Under the pieces are notes generated by a model. The model did no database searches. It was not told the DNA's origin and worked only from the letters and a program-made list of their open reading frames with translations. Of a DNA stretch of 64,000 nucleotides, positions 10,322 to 20,281 are shown in pieces (the first letter of the stretch is position 1; every line of letters starts with the position of its first letter). Source of the DNA: Streptomyces pactum (GTDB lineage Bacteria > Actinomycetota > Actinomycetes > Streptomycetales > Streptomycetaceae); the NCBI RefSeq assembly GCF_002005225.1, contig NZ_CP019724.1, positions 2,482,501 through 2,546,500 on the forward strand, in the 5' to 3' direction. The position numbers and the translations under genes are program-made.

Positions 10322-10358
10322 AAGGGAGCGGCCCCCGAACGATGGGAACCGCTCCCTT
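10322..10358 (-). terminator. rpsO terminator
   Basis: AAGGGAGCGG (10322-10331) pairs with CCGCTCCCTT (10349-10358), and on the minus strand a short T-rich run follows the stem. It begins nine bases after the rpsO stop codon. Partial read-through into pnp is known for this gene pair in bacteria. Confidence 0.75.
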
Positions 10359-10367
10359 CACGGCGTC

Positions 10368-10655
10368 TTACTTGGCGCCCGCCGCACCGCGGCGGATGCC
10401 GAGGCGCTCGACCAGCGCGCGGAAGCGCTGGATGTCCTTCTTGGCGAGGTACTGCAGCAGCCGGCGGCGCTGGCCGACCAGGATCAGCAGACCACGACGG
10501 GAGTGGTGGTCGTGCTTGTGGGTCTTGAGGTGCTCGGTCAGGTCGGAGATCCGACGGGACAGCAGAGCGACCTGGACCTCGGGGGAGCCGGTGTCGCCCT
10601 CCTTGGTACCGAACTCGGTGATGATCTGCTTCTTCACTGCGGCGTCGAGCGACAC
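10368..10655 (-). CDS. rpsO: 30S ribosomal protein S15
   Basis: 95 residues beginning [16 protein letters not shown]. The conserved [17 protein letters not shown] and [13 protein letters not shown] segments bind 16S rRNA in the platform. Start GTG at 10655 with GAGGAG five bases upstream. The frame extends upstream, but the extra part is unlike any S15. It precedes pnp, the arrangement conserved across bacteria. Confidence 0.97.
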   Translation of the reverse strand: MSLDAAVKKQIITEFGTKEGDTGSPEVQVALLSRRISDLTEHLKTHKHDHHSRRGLLILVGQRRRLLQYLAKKDIQRFRALVERLGIRRGAAGAK

Positions 10656-10958
10656 GCGTACTCCTCTTGGTCTGTGAGTGCCCACCGAGTGCCCCCGGTC
10701 TACGTCTCGGGGGATCTTCCGTGACTCGGAAGGCGGGGATCCGCTGGGCGCGGCCTCCAGGGCTCCTGGCTCCGGGGGCGCGTACACAAACGGCCGTCAC
10801 ACAGCGTACCAGCCTGGACGGACGGCCCTTCCCGCAGGCTCGGCGACCTGTCCGTCACCCTTGCGGTCACGGACATCCACAAACCGCTGAGCTGGGAGAA
10901 CGGCGGCAAGTAGGGTGACCGCACAGACCGCCCGCAGTGCAGGAAGGACCGAGCCACC
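10656..10958. other. intergenic region upstream of rpsO and the DUF397 gene
   Basis: About 300 bases between divergent genes. It must hold the rpsO promoter on the minus strand and a promoter for the gene at 10959, but I see no clear -35/-10 pair. No gene is supported here. Confidence 0.6.
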
Positions 10959-11249
10959 ATGGTCGATGCCGAGGACCGGGAACTCAAGGCGCGCAAGGAA
11001 CGGGAGCGGGACGAGCTCTATTCCCTCGACATTTCCGGTGTCGAGTGGCACAGCGCGCCCGGCACCGAGGAGCACGAGGAACGGGTCGAGATCGCCTACC
11101 TGCCCGCCGGTGCCGTGGCCATGCGGTCGTCGCTCGACCCGGACACCGTGCTGCGCTACACGGAGGCGGAGTGGCGGGCATTCGTCCTCGGCGCCCGGGA
11201 CGGGGAGTTCGACCTGGAGCCGGCGCCGGGCAACGGTGGCGCCGGGTAA
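10959..11249 (+). CDS. DUF397 family protein
   Basis: 96 residues, ATG start with an AGGAAGG sequence 12 bases upstream. The middle and end show the DUF397 pattern: WHSAPGTEE, then EIAYLPAGAVAMRSS, then LRYTEAEWRAFVLGARDGEFD. In Streptomyces many DUF397 proteins are small partners of XRE-type regulators, but no such regulator is adjacent. The last codons (GNGGAG) and the stop codon fall inside a 16-bp tandem repeat, so the C-terminus may vary between strains. Confidence 0.85.
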   Translation: MVDAEDRELKARKERERDELYSLDISGVEWHSAPGTEEHEERVEIAYLPAGAVAMRSSLDPDTVLRYTEAEWRAFVLGARDGEFDLEPAPGNGGAG

Positions 11250-11320
11250 CGGTGGCGCCGGGTAACGGTGGCGCCCGGGCCGAGCGGTGCCCGGGCCGAG
11301 CGGTGCGTGTGCCGAGCGGT
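11232..11320. repeat. two adjacent 16-bp tandem repeat arrays
   Basis: AACGGTGGCGCCGGGT starts at 11232, 11248 and (last copy altered) 11264. GCCCGGGCCGAGCGGT starts at 11273 and 11289, with a variant copy at 11305. Both arrays have a 16-base period although their units differ. They span the end of the DUF397 gene and the short gap before the convergent gene. Confidence 0.85.
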
Positions 11321-11342
11321 GCGTGTGCGGAGAAGGGGAGCG

Positions 11343-12884
11343 TCAGGGCTTCTCCGCCGCGCCGCCGCTTCCGATGCCCAGGACCAGGTAGAGCCACTGC
11401 TTCTTCTTGTCGCCGGCGGGGCCGTTAGCGGACTTGGCGCCGAAGAAGATCCGTCCGTCCTGGACGACGATGTCGTTCTCGTTCGAGAGCGTCAGCGGCT
11501 CGCCCTCGCTCGGCAGGTCGAAGAAGAAGTACGGAGTCTCCCTGTCCGTCGCGGGATCCAGGGCGACCAGCGCGTTCGGCGCGATGTGGTCGTCGCTCAG
11601 GCGCAGGGCGAGGAGCTGGTCGCCGCTCATCCGCAGCGGCTGGAGCAGGGAGCCCGGACCGGAGTCGAACTTCTTCGTCGTGTCCCCCGTCGCCAGGTCG
11701 AAGCCGATGATCCAGTTGGAGACCTGCTTCTCCAACTGGTCCTTGCTGCGGATGAAGACCTGGCCCGCGCCCACGGCGATGGTCGGGCAGTCGTCGATGA
11801 CCAGGTGGTCGCCGTAGGCGCAGTCGGCGACGTACGCGCCGTTGCGGAGACTGATCGTGGCGCGGTCGCGGCCCTTGTCGTCGAGGGACAGCAGGTCGGT
11901 GATCTCGGTGCCGCCGCCGGCGACGGCGAGGACGGCCGGCTCGGACGACGGCACACCGAGGTCGCGGATGCCCTTGGCGGCGGAGTACGTCCACTGGGTC
12001 CGGCCGGTGGCCGGGTCGACCTTGCGCACCTTGTAGGTGACGTGCTGCCAGGACGTGTCCGGCACGCTCTCGTCGGTGCTCCAGCACTTCTGACGGATCA
12101 GCAGCGCTCGGCCGCCGGCCGCTCCCATGTCCTGACAGGGTGCGGTGGCCCTCGTGGCCCACCGGCTCGTGCCCTTCGCCATGTCGTACCCGACGGTGCC
12201 ACCGCCCCAGGTCACGACGACCGTGTCGTGCGTCAGTGTCACGCTCGGCCGGTCCTGGGTGCTGTTGCCCGTCGCCGAGCCCGGGCCGGGACCGGCCACG
12301 GAATAGGGGACGCGGTCCTCCCAGACGAGGCGGCCGTCGTCGAGGTCGACGAAGGCGACCTGGTTGCAGAAGGCGTCCTTCTCCCGGTCGTTCGCCCTGA
12401 AGAGGACGGCGGTGCGGTGGTCGACGGTCACATGGCGCGTGTATCCGCAGATCGGGCCGTCGAGCCCGAGCCGCCACTCCTCCTCGCCCGGCACGACGTC
12501 GGTGCCGATGCGCATACCGACGAGTGTCTTGTTGACGCCCTTGGCGAGGATGCGGTCCGTTGCCCACATGCCCGGCATCTCGACGTGCTCACCGGGGGCC
12601 ATGTCGTCCACGGAGAACCGGAAGGCCATCTCGCCCACGGTGCTCGCGGGTTGCTTCTCGACCGTCTCCCGGACGTCGCCAGGGCCCTGCCCGTCCGCGG
12701 TCCCCGGTCTGTCCGACGACGCGCCGTTCTCGCCCCCGCCCCACAGCAGCCAGCCGCCGGTGCCCAACGCGGCGGCGACGACGACCGCGAGCAGTACCGT
12801 CAGAGCCTTCCGCCCCCGTTTCCGCTCCGTGGTCCGCGCGGTCGGCGGGGGCTGGGTCATCGAAGGGGGCGGGCCGAAGCTCAC
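11343..12884 (-). CDS. membrane-anchored PQQ-like beta-propeller protein
   Basis: 513 residues. A short Pro-rich cytoplasmic start and KRGRK precede one transmembrane helix at about residues 27-49 (ALTVLLAVVVAAALGTGGWLL). The remaining 460 residues form an extracellular domain with recurring blade-like segments such as RLVWEDRVPYS, GYDMAKGTSRWATRA, DPATGRTQWTYSAAKG and GFDLATGDTTKKF. This pattern is typical of PQQ-binding-like (BamB-like) propellers. Several Cys pairs suggest disulphides outside the cell. Start GTG 12884 with GAGGA seven bases upstream. The role is unknown. In Streptomyces related proteins occur near type VII secretion genes, and the MinD-like gene at 13320 is its divergent neighbour. 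Confidence 0.8.
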   Translation of the reverse strand: MSFGPPPSMTQPPPTARTTERKRGRKALTVLLAVVVAAALGTGGWLLWGGGENGASSDRPGTADGQGPGDVRETVEKQPASTVGEMAFRFSVDDMAPGEHVEMPGMWATDRILAKGVNKTLVGMRIGTDVVPGEEEWRLGLDGPICGYTRHVTVDHRTAVLFRANDREKDAFCNQVAFVDLDDGRLVWEDRVPYSVAGPGPGSATGNSTQDRPSVTLTHDTVVVTWGGGTVGYDMAKGTSRWATRATAPCQDMGAAGGRALLIRQKCWSTDESVPDTSWQHVTYKVRKVDPATGRTQWTYSAAKGIRDLGVPSSEPAVLAVAGGGTEITDLLSLDDKGRDRATISLRNGAYVADCAYGDHLVIDDCPTIAVGAGQVFIRSKDQLEKQVSNWIIGFDLATGDTTKKFDSGPGSLLQPLRMSGDQLLALRLSDDHIAPNALVALDPATDRETPYFFFDLPSEGEPLTLSNENDIVVQDGRIFFGAKSANGPAGDKKKQWLYLVLGIGSGGAAEKP

Positions 12885-13319
12885 GCGCGGGTCCTCTTCC
12901 TGGTGATGGGATTCCCGTCATGGGATGACGGCAAGCGCTCCTACTATGCCGGGGCCTTGATCAACCGTGGGCACGCGCGGGCCTGACATCGTCGATTCCG
13001 ACCGCGCTCTGGCGGAGTTCTGTCCGACTTGTTCATGGATGCGGTGTGGCGCATGCACGGATTCGGAAACGAGGTACGGCACTTCGGGGCAGGCTGTGAC
13101 GCAATGGGCGGACGCTGGGGTGAGGACGGGGCTGCCGGGGCGGGGCGTGTGGTGATTAGGCTGGGTCCCGGCGCGACGCCAGAACCCGTGGACCGGGCGT
13201 CGGCGTCGTACGGGGAGGGCCGACGATCGGACGACCTCGTTTCACTTCGGACAACGTCGGACGACAAAAACGGTCGCCCCAGCACGGCATGAGGGTGCTC
13301 GACCACACCAGGAGGAACT
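12885..13319. other. divergent intergenic region with promoter-like sequence
   Basis: 435 bases between divergent genes. TAGGCT at 13157-13162 in the context GTGATTAGGCTGG resembles a Streptomyces -10 box for the plus-strand gene, without a convincing -35. AGGAGG at about 13309-13316 is a strong ribosome binding site for the GTG at 13320. Short open frames here have no family features and I do not call them genes. Confidence 0.5.
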
Positions 13320-16300
13320 GTGAGCAGCGATCGGGACGGGATCCGCGGGGGCTGGGCTACACCCGGCGATGACCAACCCGACGCGGAGTCCGCAGTCGAG
13401 ACGACGGGCGAGTTCACCATCGACTACGCTCCGCCCGCCTGGTACACGCAGAACGCGTCGAGCGATTCGGGGCAGGGACAAGACCAGGGTCAAGGCCAGG
13501 GGCAGGGGCCGGGACAAGGCCAGGGAGCGGGCTCGGGTGACGGTTCCTCTTCCGCGGCCGCTTCGTCCGGCCCTTCCGCTGCGTCCACCCCGTCCGCTGC
13601 GTCCGCCGCGTCCACCCCGCCTGCTCCCCGTGGGCCGGTTCCGCCACTGCCGGGGCTGACTCCGCCGCCGCACGCGGCTCCGTCCAACGGTTCCTCCTCC
13701 ATTCCGGCCCCGGCTCCCGGGGCACCCTTCACGCCGCCTCCGCCGCCCGCTGCGGGGACCGCGTTCACGCCGCCTCCGCCGCCGGGTCCGGGGGCGCCGT
13801 TCACGCCGCCTCCGCCGCCGGTTCCGGGGGCGCCGTTCACGCCGCCCGCGCCGCCGACCGGGGGGCCGGCCGGGGTGCCGAGGCTGCCGGTCGGGAGCGG
13901 GTTCGAGCCGCAGCAGCCGCAGGGGCGTCCGGAGCCCGGGCCGGAGCCTGAACCGCAGGTGCCATCCGAGCCGGAGGCCGTGGCCGCCCCGGCGCCGGCG
14001 CCGGCCGCGAATCCGGTTTCCCCCACGGCCGTACCGACGTTCCCGGCCGGCGGGTTCCAGCTTCAGGCACCCGCTCCCCCGCCGGCCGACGAGCCGGAGG
14101 CAGAGCCCGGGCGCGAGCCCGAGCCGGAGACCGAGCCCGAGCCCGAGCCGGAGACCGACAACGGCGATCTCGAGAGCGGCGCCACTATGCGCTTCTCCGC
14201 GCGCGCCCTGCAGCGGGAGATCGCCGAGCGTGCCGCGGCGGACGACACCGGGCAGGACGAGCGCCCGTCGTCTGTGGTCGACGAGCCCCAGGTCACCGCC
14301 GAGGACGACGCGGTGCTCGGCTCCGAGCAGACCGGTGAGGACGCGGCGGACGAGTCCCCCTCCCTCGCGGACGACACCGTGGGGCGCGAGAGCGTCGACG
14401 GTTCCGCAGGCGCGGGCGGCCCCGAACTCGCCGACGACGGCGCGCCGGACGACGGTGCGCGGAACGACATGCGGGACTACGTGTCGGACGTGGACGGTAC
14501 GACCGATGCCGCCGACGCATTCGAGCCGGCCGACGCGTCCGACGCGTCCGACGCGGTCGACGCGGTCGACGCGGTCGACGCGGTCGATACGTCCGATACA
14601 TCCGATGCCTCCGCCGACATAAGCGAGTCCCGCCTCGGCGGTCCGGCTCCGGACGATGAGCCCGCGTCGGCCGCCTCACTCACGCCCGCCGCTCCGCCCG
14701 CCGAGCCCGAGCACGACTCCCGGCCCGAGCCCGAGGACAGCACCCCGGTCGCACCCGAGCCCGAGGACGCGGTGCCCCATCCTCGGGACGCCCAGCCCCC
14801 GGCGGAGCCCGTGGCGCCCTTCGCGGAGCCCGTGGACGCGGTTCCGGACGCCGTACTCGCGGACGCCGCGCGTGAAGACGCCGTTCCGGCCGACGCGCCG
14901 CCCGTGGCGCCGGGCGGAATGCCGCCGCTTCCTCCGTCGTATCCGCCCGTCGCACCCGCCGCGGCGCACCAGTGGCCCGCGGAGCCGCAGCCGTCCCCCG
15001 TCACTCCGGGCCGGCCGGGCGTACCGGCCCAGCAGCCTCCGTTCCAGCCGCAGGCCCCGCAGCCGGCGCCCGCAGCGTGGAACGCTCCGCCGGCCGCCGC
15101 GCCGACGCCATCGAACCCGGCGACCGGGCAGCCCGCGCCGCAGGCCGGCTACGGCTTCCCGCAGCCGGGTCACACCACTCCTCCCCCGGCGCAGCAGCCG
15201 CCGGTCCACCCGCCTGGCGGCGCTCCCACGCCCACGCCGGGCGCCGCCGGTTACGGTTTCCCGCAGCCCGGTGCCCCGGCTCCACAGCCCCACCCCCCGG
15301 CGCAGCCCGGTGGTTACGGGTTCCCGCAGGCGCCCGCGCCGCACGGGCAGTCGCCGGAACAGCAGCCGTACCCCGGCGTACCGGGACAGGGACAGGGACA
15401 GCCGCACGGTGACGCGCAGACCCCGCCGGCCGCGTCGCCGGCCGCTCAGCAGGGCTTCGCCCCGCAGGATCCCCAGGCTGCGCAGGCCCAGCCGATGGCC
15501 GCCCAGTCGGGGCAGGGCCCGCAGACCCCGCCGGCGCCGACCGCCCAACAGCCGTACCAGGCGCCCCCCGCACCCCATCCGATGCAGCCCGGTCAGCCGG
15601 GACAGCCCGGTCAGCCGGGACAGCCGGGACAGCCGGACCAGTCCCAGCACGCTCAGCAGGCTCAGCCGCCTCACCAGCCCCAGCAGCAGCCCGTCGACCC
15701 CCGCCTCGGTGCCGCCTGGCCGCAGCCCATGCAGCACGACCAGCGTCAGCCCACCAACCCGGGCGCCGCACCACTCGGTTACACGGCCGCCGTGGAGCTG
15801 TCGTCCGACCGGCTGCTCAACAACAAGAGGCAGAAGGCGAAGAGCAGCCGCCCGGCGGCCGGCGGTTCGCGGTTCAAGCTGGGCGGCAAGAAGGAGGAGG
15901 CCGAGCGGCAGCGCAAGCTGGAGTTGATTCGCACGCCGGTGCTCTCCTGCTACCGCATCGCCGTGATCAGCCTCAAGGGCGGTGTCGGCAAGACGACCAC
16001 CACGACCGCCCTCGGCTCCACGCTCGCCACCGAGCGGCAGGACAAGATCCTCGCGATCGACGCCAACCCGGACGCCGGCACGCTCGGCCGCCGTGTGCGC
16101 CGGGAGACCGGGGCCACCATCCGCGACCTCGTCCAGGCGATCCCGTACCTCAACTCGTACATGGACATCCGGCGGTTCACCTCGCAGGCCTCGTCCGGGC
16201 TGGAGATCATCGCCAACGACGTCGACCCGGCCGTGTCCACCACCTTCAACGACGAGGACTACCGGCGCGCGATCGACGTACTGGGCAAGCAGTACCCGAT

Positions 16301-17009
16301 CATCCTCACCGACTCGGGTACCGGCCTGCTCTACAGCGCCATGCGCGGTGTGCTCGACCTCGCCGACCAGCTCATCATCATCTCGACGCCGTCCGTGGAC
16401 GGTGCGAGCAGCGCCAGTACGACGCTGGACTGGCTGTCGGCGCACGGGTACGCCGACCTCGTCTCACGGTCCATCACCGTCATCTCGGGGGTCCGCGAGA
16501 CCGGCAAGATGATCAAGGTTGACGACATCGTCGGCCACTTCCAGACGCGGTGCCGGGGCGTCGTCGTGGTGCCGTTCGACGAGCACCTGGCCGCCGGCGC
16601 CGAGGTCGACCTCGACATGATGCGGCCCAAGGTGCGGGAGGCGTACTTCAATCTCTCGGCGATGGTCGCGGAGGACTTCGTCCGCCACCAGCAGTCGCAC
16701 GGCCTGTGGACGTCCAACGGCAACCCGCCGCCGGTGGCCGCACCGCCGTTGCCGGGGCAGCCCGTACCCGGACAGCAGCCCATGCCCGGACAGCAGCCGA
16801 TGCAGGGTCAGCCCGGTGCGCCCGGTCAGCCGGGCCAGTACGCACAGCCCGGGCAGCCCCAGCCGGCACAGCAGCCCTACCCGCAACAGCCGGGGCAGCC
16901 GTACCCGCAACAGCCCGGACAGCAGCCGTACCCGCAGCCCGGTTACGGGTATCCGCAGCCGGGGCAGCAAGGGCAGCCGGGACAGGTGCCTCCCCCGCCG
17001 CAGCAGTAG
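13320..17009 (+). CDS. Pro-rich MinD/ParA-like ATPase, EspI-like
   Basis: 1229 residues. About 830 residues of low-complexity sequence rich in Pro, Ala, Gly, Gln, Glu and Asp are followed by a MinD/ParA ATPase domain at about 835-1130 and a second Pro/Gln/Gly tail. The deviant Walker A motif [13 protein letters not shown] lies near residue 885, and IIIISTPS and DSGTGLLYS segments fit the fold. Acidic repeats ([10 protein letters not shown]) and PGQ repeats are obvious. The layout matches EspI of mycobacterial ESX-1 and similar Streptomyces proteins linked to type VII secretion, but no EsxA/B, EccC or other secretion gene is in the window. AGGAGG precedes the GTG start, and a terminator follows. 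The partner system is inference. Confidence 0.8.
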   Translation: MSSDRDGIRGGWATPGDDQPDAESAVETTGEFTIDYAPPAWYTQNASSDSGQGQDQGQGQGQGPGQGQGAGSGDGSSSAAASSGPSAASTPSAASAASTPPAPRGPVPPLPGLTPPPHAAPSNGSSSIPAPAPGAPFTPPPPPAAGTAFTPPPPPGPGAPFTPPPPPVPGAPFTPPAPPTGGPAGVPRLPVGSGFEPQQPQGRPEPGPEPEPQVPSEPEAVAAPAPAPAANPVSPTAVPTFPAGGFQLQAPAPPPADEPEAEPGREPEPETEPEPEPETDNGDLESGATMRFSARALQREIAERAAADDTGQDERPSSVVDEPQVTAEDDAVLGSEQTGEDAADESPSLADDTVGRESVDGSAGAGGPELADDGAPDDGARNDMRDYVSDVDGTTDAADAFEPADASDASDAVDAVDAVDAVDTSDTSDASADISESRLGGPAPDDEPASAASLTPAAPPAEPEHDSRPEPEDSTPVAPEPEDAVPHPRDAQPPAEPVAPFAEPVDAVPDAVLADAAREDAVPADAPPVAPGGMPPLPPSYPPVAPAAAHQWPAEPQPSPVTPGRPGVPAQQPPFQPQAPQPAPAAWNAPPAAAPTPSNPATGQPAPQAGYGFPQPGHTTPPPAQQPPVHPPGGAPTPTPGAAGYGFPQPGAPAPQPHPPAQPGGYGFPQAPAPHGQSPEQQPYPGVPGQGQGQPHGDAQTPPAASPAAQQGFAPQDPQAAQAQPMAAQSGQGPQTPPAPTAQQPYQAPPAPHPMQPGQPGQPGQPGQPGQPDQSQHAQQAQPPHQPQQQPVDPRLGAAWPQPMQHDQRQPTNPGAAPLGYTAAVELSSDRLLNNKRQKAKSSRPAAGGSRFKLGGKKEEAERQRKLELIRTPVLSCYRIAVISLKGGVGKTTTTTALGSTLATERQDKILAIDANPDAGTLGRRVRRETGATIRDLVQAIPYLNSYMDIRRFTSQASSGLEIIANDVDPAVSTTFNDEDYRRAIDVLGKQYPIILTDSGTGLLYSAMRGVLDLADQLIIISTPSVDGASSASTTLDWLSAHGYADLVSRSITVISGVRETGKMIKVDDIVGHFQTRCRGVVVVPFDEHLAAGAEVDLDMMRPKVREAYFNLSAMVAEDFVRHQQSHGLWTSNGNPPPVAAPPLPGQPVPGQQPMPGQQPMQGQPGAPGQPGQYAQPGQPQPAQQPYPQQPGQPYPQQPGQQPYPQPGYGYPQPGQQGQPGQVPPPPQQ

Positions 17010-17026
17010 GTCCGCCACCGCGTAAG

Positions 17027-17056
17027 GGCCCGCGCCGTCCACGGACGGCGCGGGCC
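17027..17056 (+). terminator. terminator after the MinD-like gene
   Basis: GGCCCGCGCCGTCC (17027-17040) and GGACGGCGCGGGCC (17043-17056) are exact reverse complements. The usable stem is about 12-13 bp with a small loop, 18 bases after the stop codon. Confidence 0.8.
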
Positions 17057-17193
17057 TTCGCACGTTCGCAGGCAGAACGGGTGGGACTCGGCCGCCAGGC
17101 TCTCACCAGGGAGGCGCCAGTGGTCTGTGCCAATGAGAGTGACTGCGTCATCAACTCGTTGTTTCCGCAGGCCACATGGGGTTTGACGCACCG

Positions 17194-17221
17194 TTGACGC
17201 GCGCAGACTGCCGCTGGTAGA
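17194..17221 (+). promoter_or_regulatory. candidate promoter of the peptide transporter operon
   Basis: TTGACG (17194-17199) and TAGACA (17216-17221) are 16 bases apart, close to the Streptomyces housekeeping consensus. They lie about 150 bases before the first gene of the operon. The rest of 17057-17367 shows no gene. Confidence 0.5.
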
Positions 17222-17367
17222 CACACACTTCATTCCGCTTGCGCCACCCGATCAAGTCCGCTCAGAGCCATTCACGGATCGCCTCAGCCTGTTCACATCT
17301 GTTCAAGCCCGCCTCACGCGGGGGCTCACAGCATCCCGCGCGTGCGATGACGCGAGGTCAGGTAGTC

Positions 17368-19215
17368 ATGAGCACACACGATCAGCACGGCAGTGGACGT
17401 ACCGGCACCAGCCCGCGGAGGATCCGGCTGCTCGCCGCCGCGGGCGCCACCGCACTCCTCCTCGCATCGGGGGTCGCCGCCCCGTCGGCCTCGGCCGCCG
17501 AGGACGACAAGGTGCTCACCGTCGCCGTGGCGCAGAGCGTCGACTCGCTCAGTCCCTTCCTGGCGGTACGGCTGCTCAGCACGAGCATCCACCGGCTGAC
17601 GTACGAGTACCTGACCAACTACGACCCCGAGGACAACCACGTCGTCCCGGGCCTGGCCACCGAGTGGAAGTCGTCGCCGGACAAGCTGACCTGGACGTAC
17701 ACGATCCGCTCCGACTCCAAGTGGTCGGACGGCCGGCAGGCCACCGCCGAGGACGCGGCGTGGACGTTCAACAAGATGATGACCGACGACGGCGCCGCCA
17801 CCGCCAACGGCAGCTTCGTCACCAACTTCGCGAAGGTCACCGCCCCCAGCCCGACCCAACTGGTGATCCGGCTGAAGAAGCCGCAGGCCACGATGACCGC
17901 GCTCGACGTGCCGATCGTCCCCAGACACGTCTGGGAGAAGGTCGACGACCTCTCGAAGTTCAACAACGACAAGAACTTCCCGGTCGTCGGGAACGGGCCG
18001 TTCGTCCTCACGGACTACAAGCCGGACAGCTATGTGCGGCTGAAGGCCAACAAGGACTTCTGGCGGGGCGCGCCCGAGTTCGACGAGCTGGTCTTCCGCT
18101 ACTACAAGGACCAGGACGCTGCCGTGGCCGCCCTGCGCAAGGGCGAGGTGTCGTTCGTGTCCGGGTCGCCGTCGCTGACGCCCGCCCAGTCCGCCTCGCT
18201 CGAGGACGAGGAGGACATCCACGTCAACGACGCGCCCGGACGCCGCTTCTACGCCCTCGCCACCAACCCGGGCGCGCGGGCCAAGGACGGCACGAAGTTC
18301 GGTGACGGCCACCCCTCACTGCTGGACCAGCGGGTGCGGCACGCACTGTTCATGGCGGTGGACCGCAAGGCGATCGTCGACAAGGTGTTCCAGGGGCACG
18401 CGGTCGAGGGGGAGGGCTACATCCCGCCGCGCTTCCCGCAGTACTTCTTCGAGCCGTCGGCCGACCAGAAGCTGGCGTACGACCCGGCGGAGGCGGCCCG
18501 GCTGCTCGACGAGGCGGGCTACCGGACGAACGCCGACGGCGAGCGCCTGGGCAAGGACGGAAAACCGCTGAACTACCGCGTCCTGTGCCACGCCACCGAC
18601 CCGAACGACAAGGCGGTCGGCAAGTACCTGGAGGAGTGGTGGGGCGAGCTCGGCATCTCGATCACCCTCAACTGCCTGGACAACGTGACCGACCCATGGC
18701 TGGCCGGCGAGTACGACCTGGCCTTCGACGGCTGGTCCGTCAACCCCGACCCGGACTTCGTACTCTCCATCCACACCTGCGACGCGCTCCCGGCCACGCC
18801 GAAGGACACGGGAGCCACCGACAACTTCATCTGCGACCAGACGTACGACGAGCTGTACGCCCGGCAGTTGGCCGAGTACGACCCCGCCAAGCGGGCGGAC
18901 CTCGTCAAGCAGATGCAGTCGCGGCTGTACGACCTGGGGTACATGAACGTCATGGCCTATCCGAACGCCGTCGAGGCCTACCGCACGGACCAGATCGAGT
19001 CGATCACGACGATGCCCTCCGCGGCGGGCAACATCTACGGGCAGGACGGCTACTGGAGCTGGTGGTCGGCGGTCCCCGCGGACTCCGGTGACTCCTCCGG
19101 TGGTTCGTCGTCGACCGGAGCCGTGATCGGGATCGCCGCGGGCGCCGTCGTCCTCGTCGGGCTCGGGGTGCTCTTCCTGGTCCGCCGCCGGGCGACGGCG
19201 GACGACCGTGAGTAG
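17368..19215 (+). CDS. peptide-type ABC transporter substrate-binding protein (family 5), C-terminally anchored
   Basis: 615 residues. A signal peptide (RRIRLLAAAGATALLLASGVA, cleavage near ASA|AEDD) leads into a family 5 binding domain (VLTVAVAQSVDSLSPFL, NYDPEDNHVVPGLATEW). Unusually, the mature protein has no lipobox Cys. Instead it ends with a Ser/Gly linker, a transmembrane helix (AVIGIAAGAVVLVGLGVLFLV) and RRR, so it is probably anchored by its C-terminus. I chose ATG 17368, which places the signal peptide near the start. The next gene starts at a GTG overlapping its last eight bases. Family 5 proteins bind oligopeptides or similar molecules; the ligand here is unknown. Confidence 0.88.
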   Translation: MSTHDQHGSGRTGTSPRRIRLLAAAGATALLLASGVAAPSASAAEDDKVLTVAVAQSVDSLSPFLAVRLLSTSIHRLTYEYLTNYDPEDNHVVPGLATEWKSSPDKLTWTYTIRSDSKWSDGRQATAEDAAWTFNKMMTDDGAATANGSFVTNFAKVTAPSPTQLVIRLKKPQATMTALDVPIVPRHVWEKVDDLSKFNNDKNFPVVGNGPFVLTDYKPDSYVRLKANKDFWRGAPEFDELVFRYYKDQDAAVAALRKGEVSFVSGSPSLTPAQSASLEDEEDIHVNDAPGRRFYALATNPGARAKDGTKFGDGHPSLLDQRVRHALFMAVDRKAIVDKVFQGHAVEGEGYIPPRFPQYFFEPSADQKLAYDPAEAARLLDEAGYRTNADGERLGKDGKPLNYRVLCHATDPNDKAVGKYLEEWWGELGISITLNCLDNVTDPWLAGEYDLAFDGWSVNPDPDFVLSIHTCDALPATPKDTGATDNFICDQTYDELYARQLAEYDPAKRADLVKQMQSRLYDLGYMNVMAYPNAVEAYRTDQIESITTMPSAAGNIYGQDGYWSWWSAVPADSGDSSGGSSSTGAVIGIAAGAVVLVGLGVLFLVRRRATADDRE

Positions 19216-20281
19216 GCCGACGACCGCGACCGCGGGTACCGGCGCGGCGCCGGGGCCGGTGGGCGGAGAGCGGCCGCCCGGGCCGCCGCCCCGCCGGCTC
19301 ACCGTCGGCGCCTACCCGCGGTACGTGGCGGGCAAGCTGGCCGGAGCGGCCGTCTCCCTGCTCGCCGTCCTGGTCACCAGCTTCTTCCTGTTCAGGATGA
19401 TCCCCGGCGATCCGGTGAAGTTCATGACGGGGCGCCGTCCGGTCTCGGCCGAGCAGATCGCCGTCTACCGGCGGGAGTTCGGGCTCGACCTGCCGCTGTG
19501 GCAGCAGTTCACGGAATACTGCGGCAAGGCGCTCACCGGGGACCTCGGCACGTCGTACCAGTTCCGCGCGCCGGTCGTCGACAAGATCGGCGAGGCGCTG
19601 CCGAACACCCTGTTGCTCACCGGCACGGCGTTCGTGCTCTACACCGCGCTGGGCGTCTTCCTCGGCACCCGCTCGGCGTGGCGGCACGGCCGGCTCGGCG
19701 ACCGTCTCCACACCGGCCTGGCGCTGACGCTCTACTCCATCCCGTCCTTCTGGCTGGGGCTGCTGCTCATCATCGTCCTGTCGGTCGGCGTGGACCCGAT
19801 TCCCGGCCTGTTCCCGACCGGGGGCATGGAGTCGGGCAGCGAGGAGGGCTTCGCCCGGACCGTGGACATCGCCCACCACCTCGTACTCCCGGTGGTGACC
19901 CTGGTCGCCGTGGAGTACGGGCAGACACTCCTGGTCACCCGGTCGGCGCTGCTGGACGAGATGGGCGGCGACTACCTGACGACGGCACGGGCCAAGGGCC
20001 TCAGGGACGATCTCGTACGCCGTCGGCACGCCGTGCCCAACGCGCTGCTGCCGACCGTCACGCTGGTCTTCGTCAACCTGGGGCGGACCGTGGCGGGAGT
20101 CATCCTCGTCGAGACGGTCTTCTCCTGGCCGGGGCTCGGCGGGCTGTTCTACCAGGCGCTCAGCGTGCCCGATCTTCCGTTGGTGCAGGGGCTGTTCTTC
20201 GTCTTCGCCGCCGCGGTGATCCTCATGAACACGCTGGCCGACCTGCTGTATCCACTGTTCGATCCGAGGGTGGGCCGATGA
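19208..20281 (+). CDS. ABC transporter permease, DppB/OppB type
   Basis: 357 residues, GTG start inside the end of the binding-protein gene. About 40 N-terminal residues are soluble and Pro/Gly rich. Then comes the first helix (AGAAVSLLAVLVTSFFLFRMIPGDP) with the RMIPGDPV motif typical of DppB, followed by five further helices. The EAA-like loop (DYLTTARAKGLRDD) is where the ATPases dock. It forms the inner-membrane channel with the next gene. The ATGA at the end couples it to the following permease. Confidence 0.93.
   Translation: MSRPTTATAGTGAAPGPVGGERPPGPPPRRLTVGAYPRYVAGKLAGAAVSLLAVLVTSFFLFRMIPGDPVKFMTGRRPVSAEQIAVYRREFGLDLPLWQQFTEYCGKALTGDLGTSYQFRAPVVDKIGEALPNTLLLTGTAFVLYTALGVFLGTRSAWRHGRLGDRLHTGLALTLYSIPSFWLGLLLIIVLSVGVDPIPGLFPTGGMESGSEEGFARTVDIAHHLVLPVVTLVAVEYGQTLLVTRSALLDEMGGDYLTTARAKGLRDDLVRRRHAVPNALLPTVTLVFVNLGRTVAGVILVETVFSWPGLGGLFYQALSVPDLPLVQGLFFVFAAAVILMNTLADLLYPLFDPRVGR

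Noticed and set aside
12967..13292. Short open frames in the gap before the MinD-like gene
   Set aside because: No family resemblance, no ribosome binding site and atypical codon bias; treated as leader and promoter DNA.
14676..16445. A long minus-strand frame opposite the MinD-like gene
   Set aside because: Arg/Gly/Leu shadow translation; the plus strand has a Walker motif and a strong ribosome binding site.
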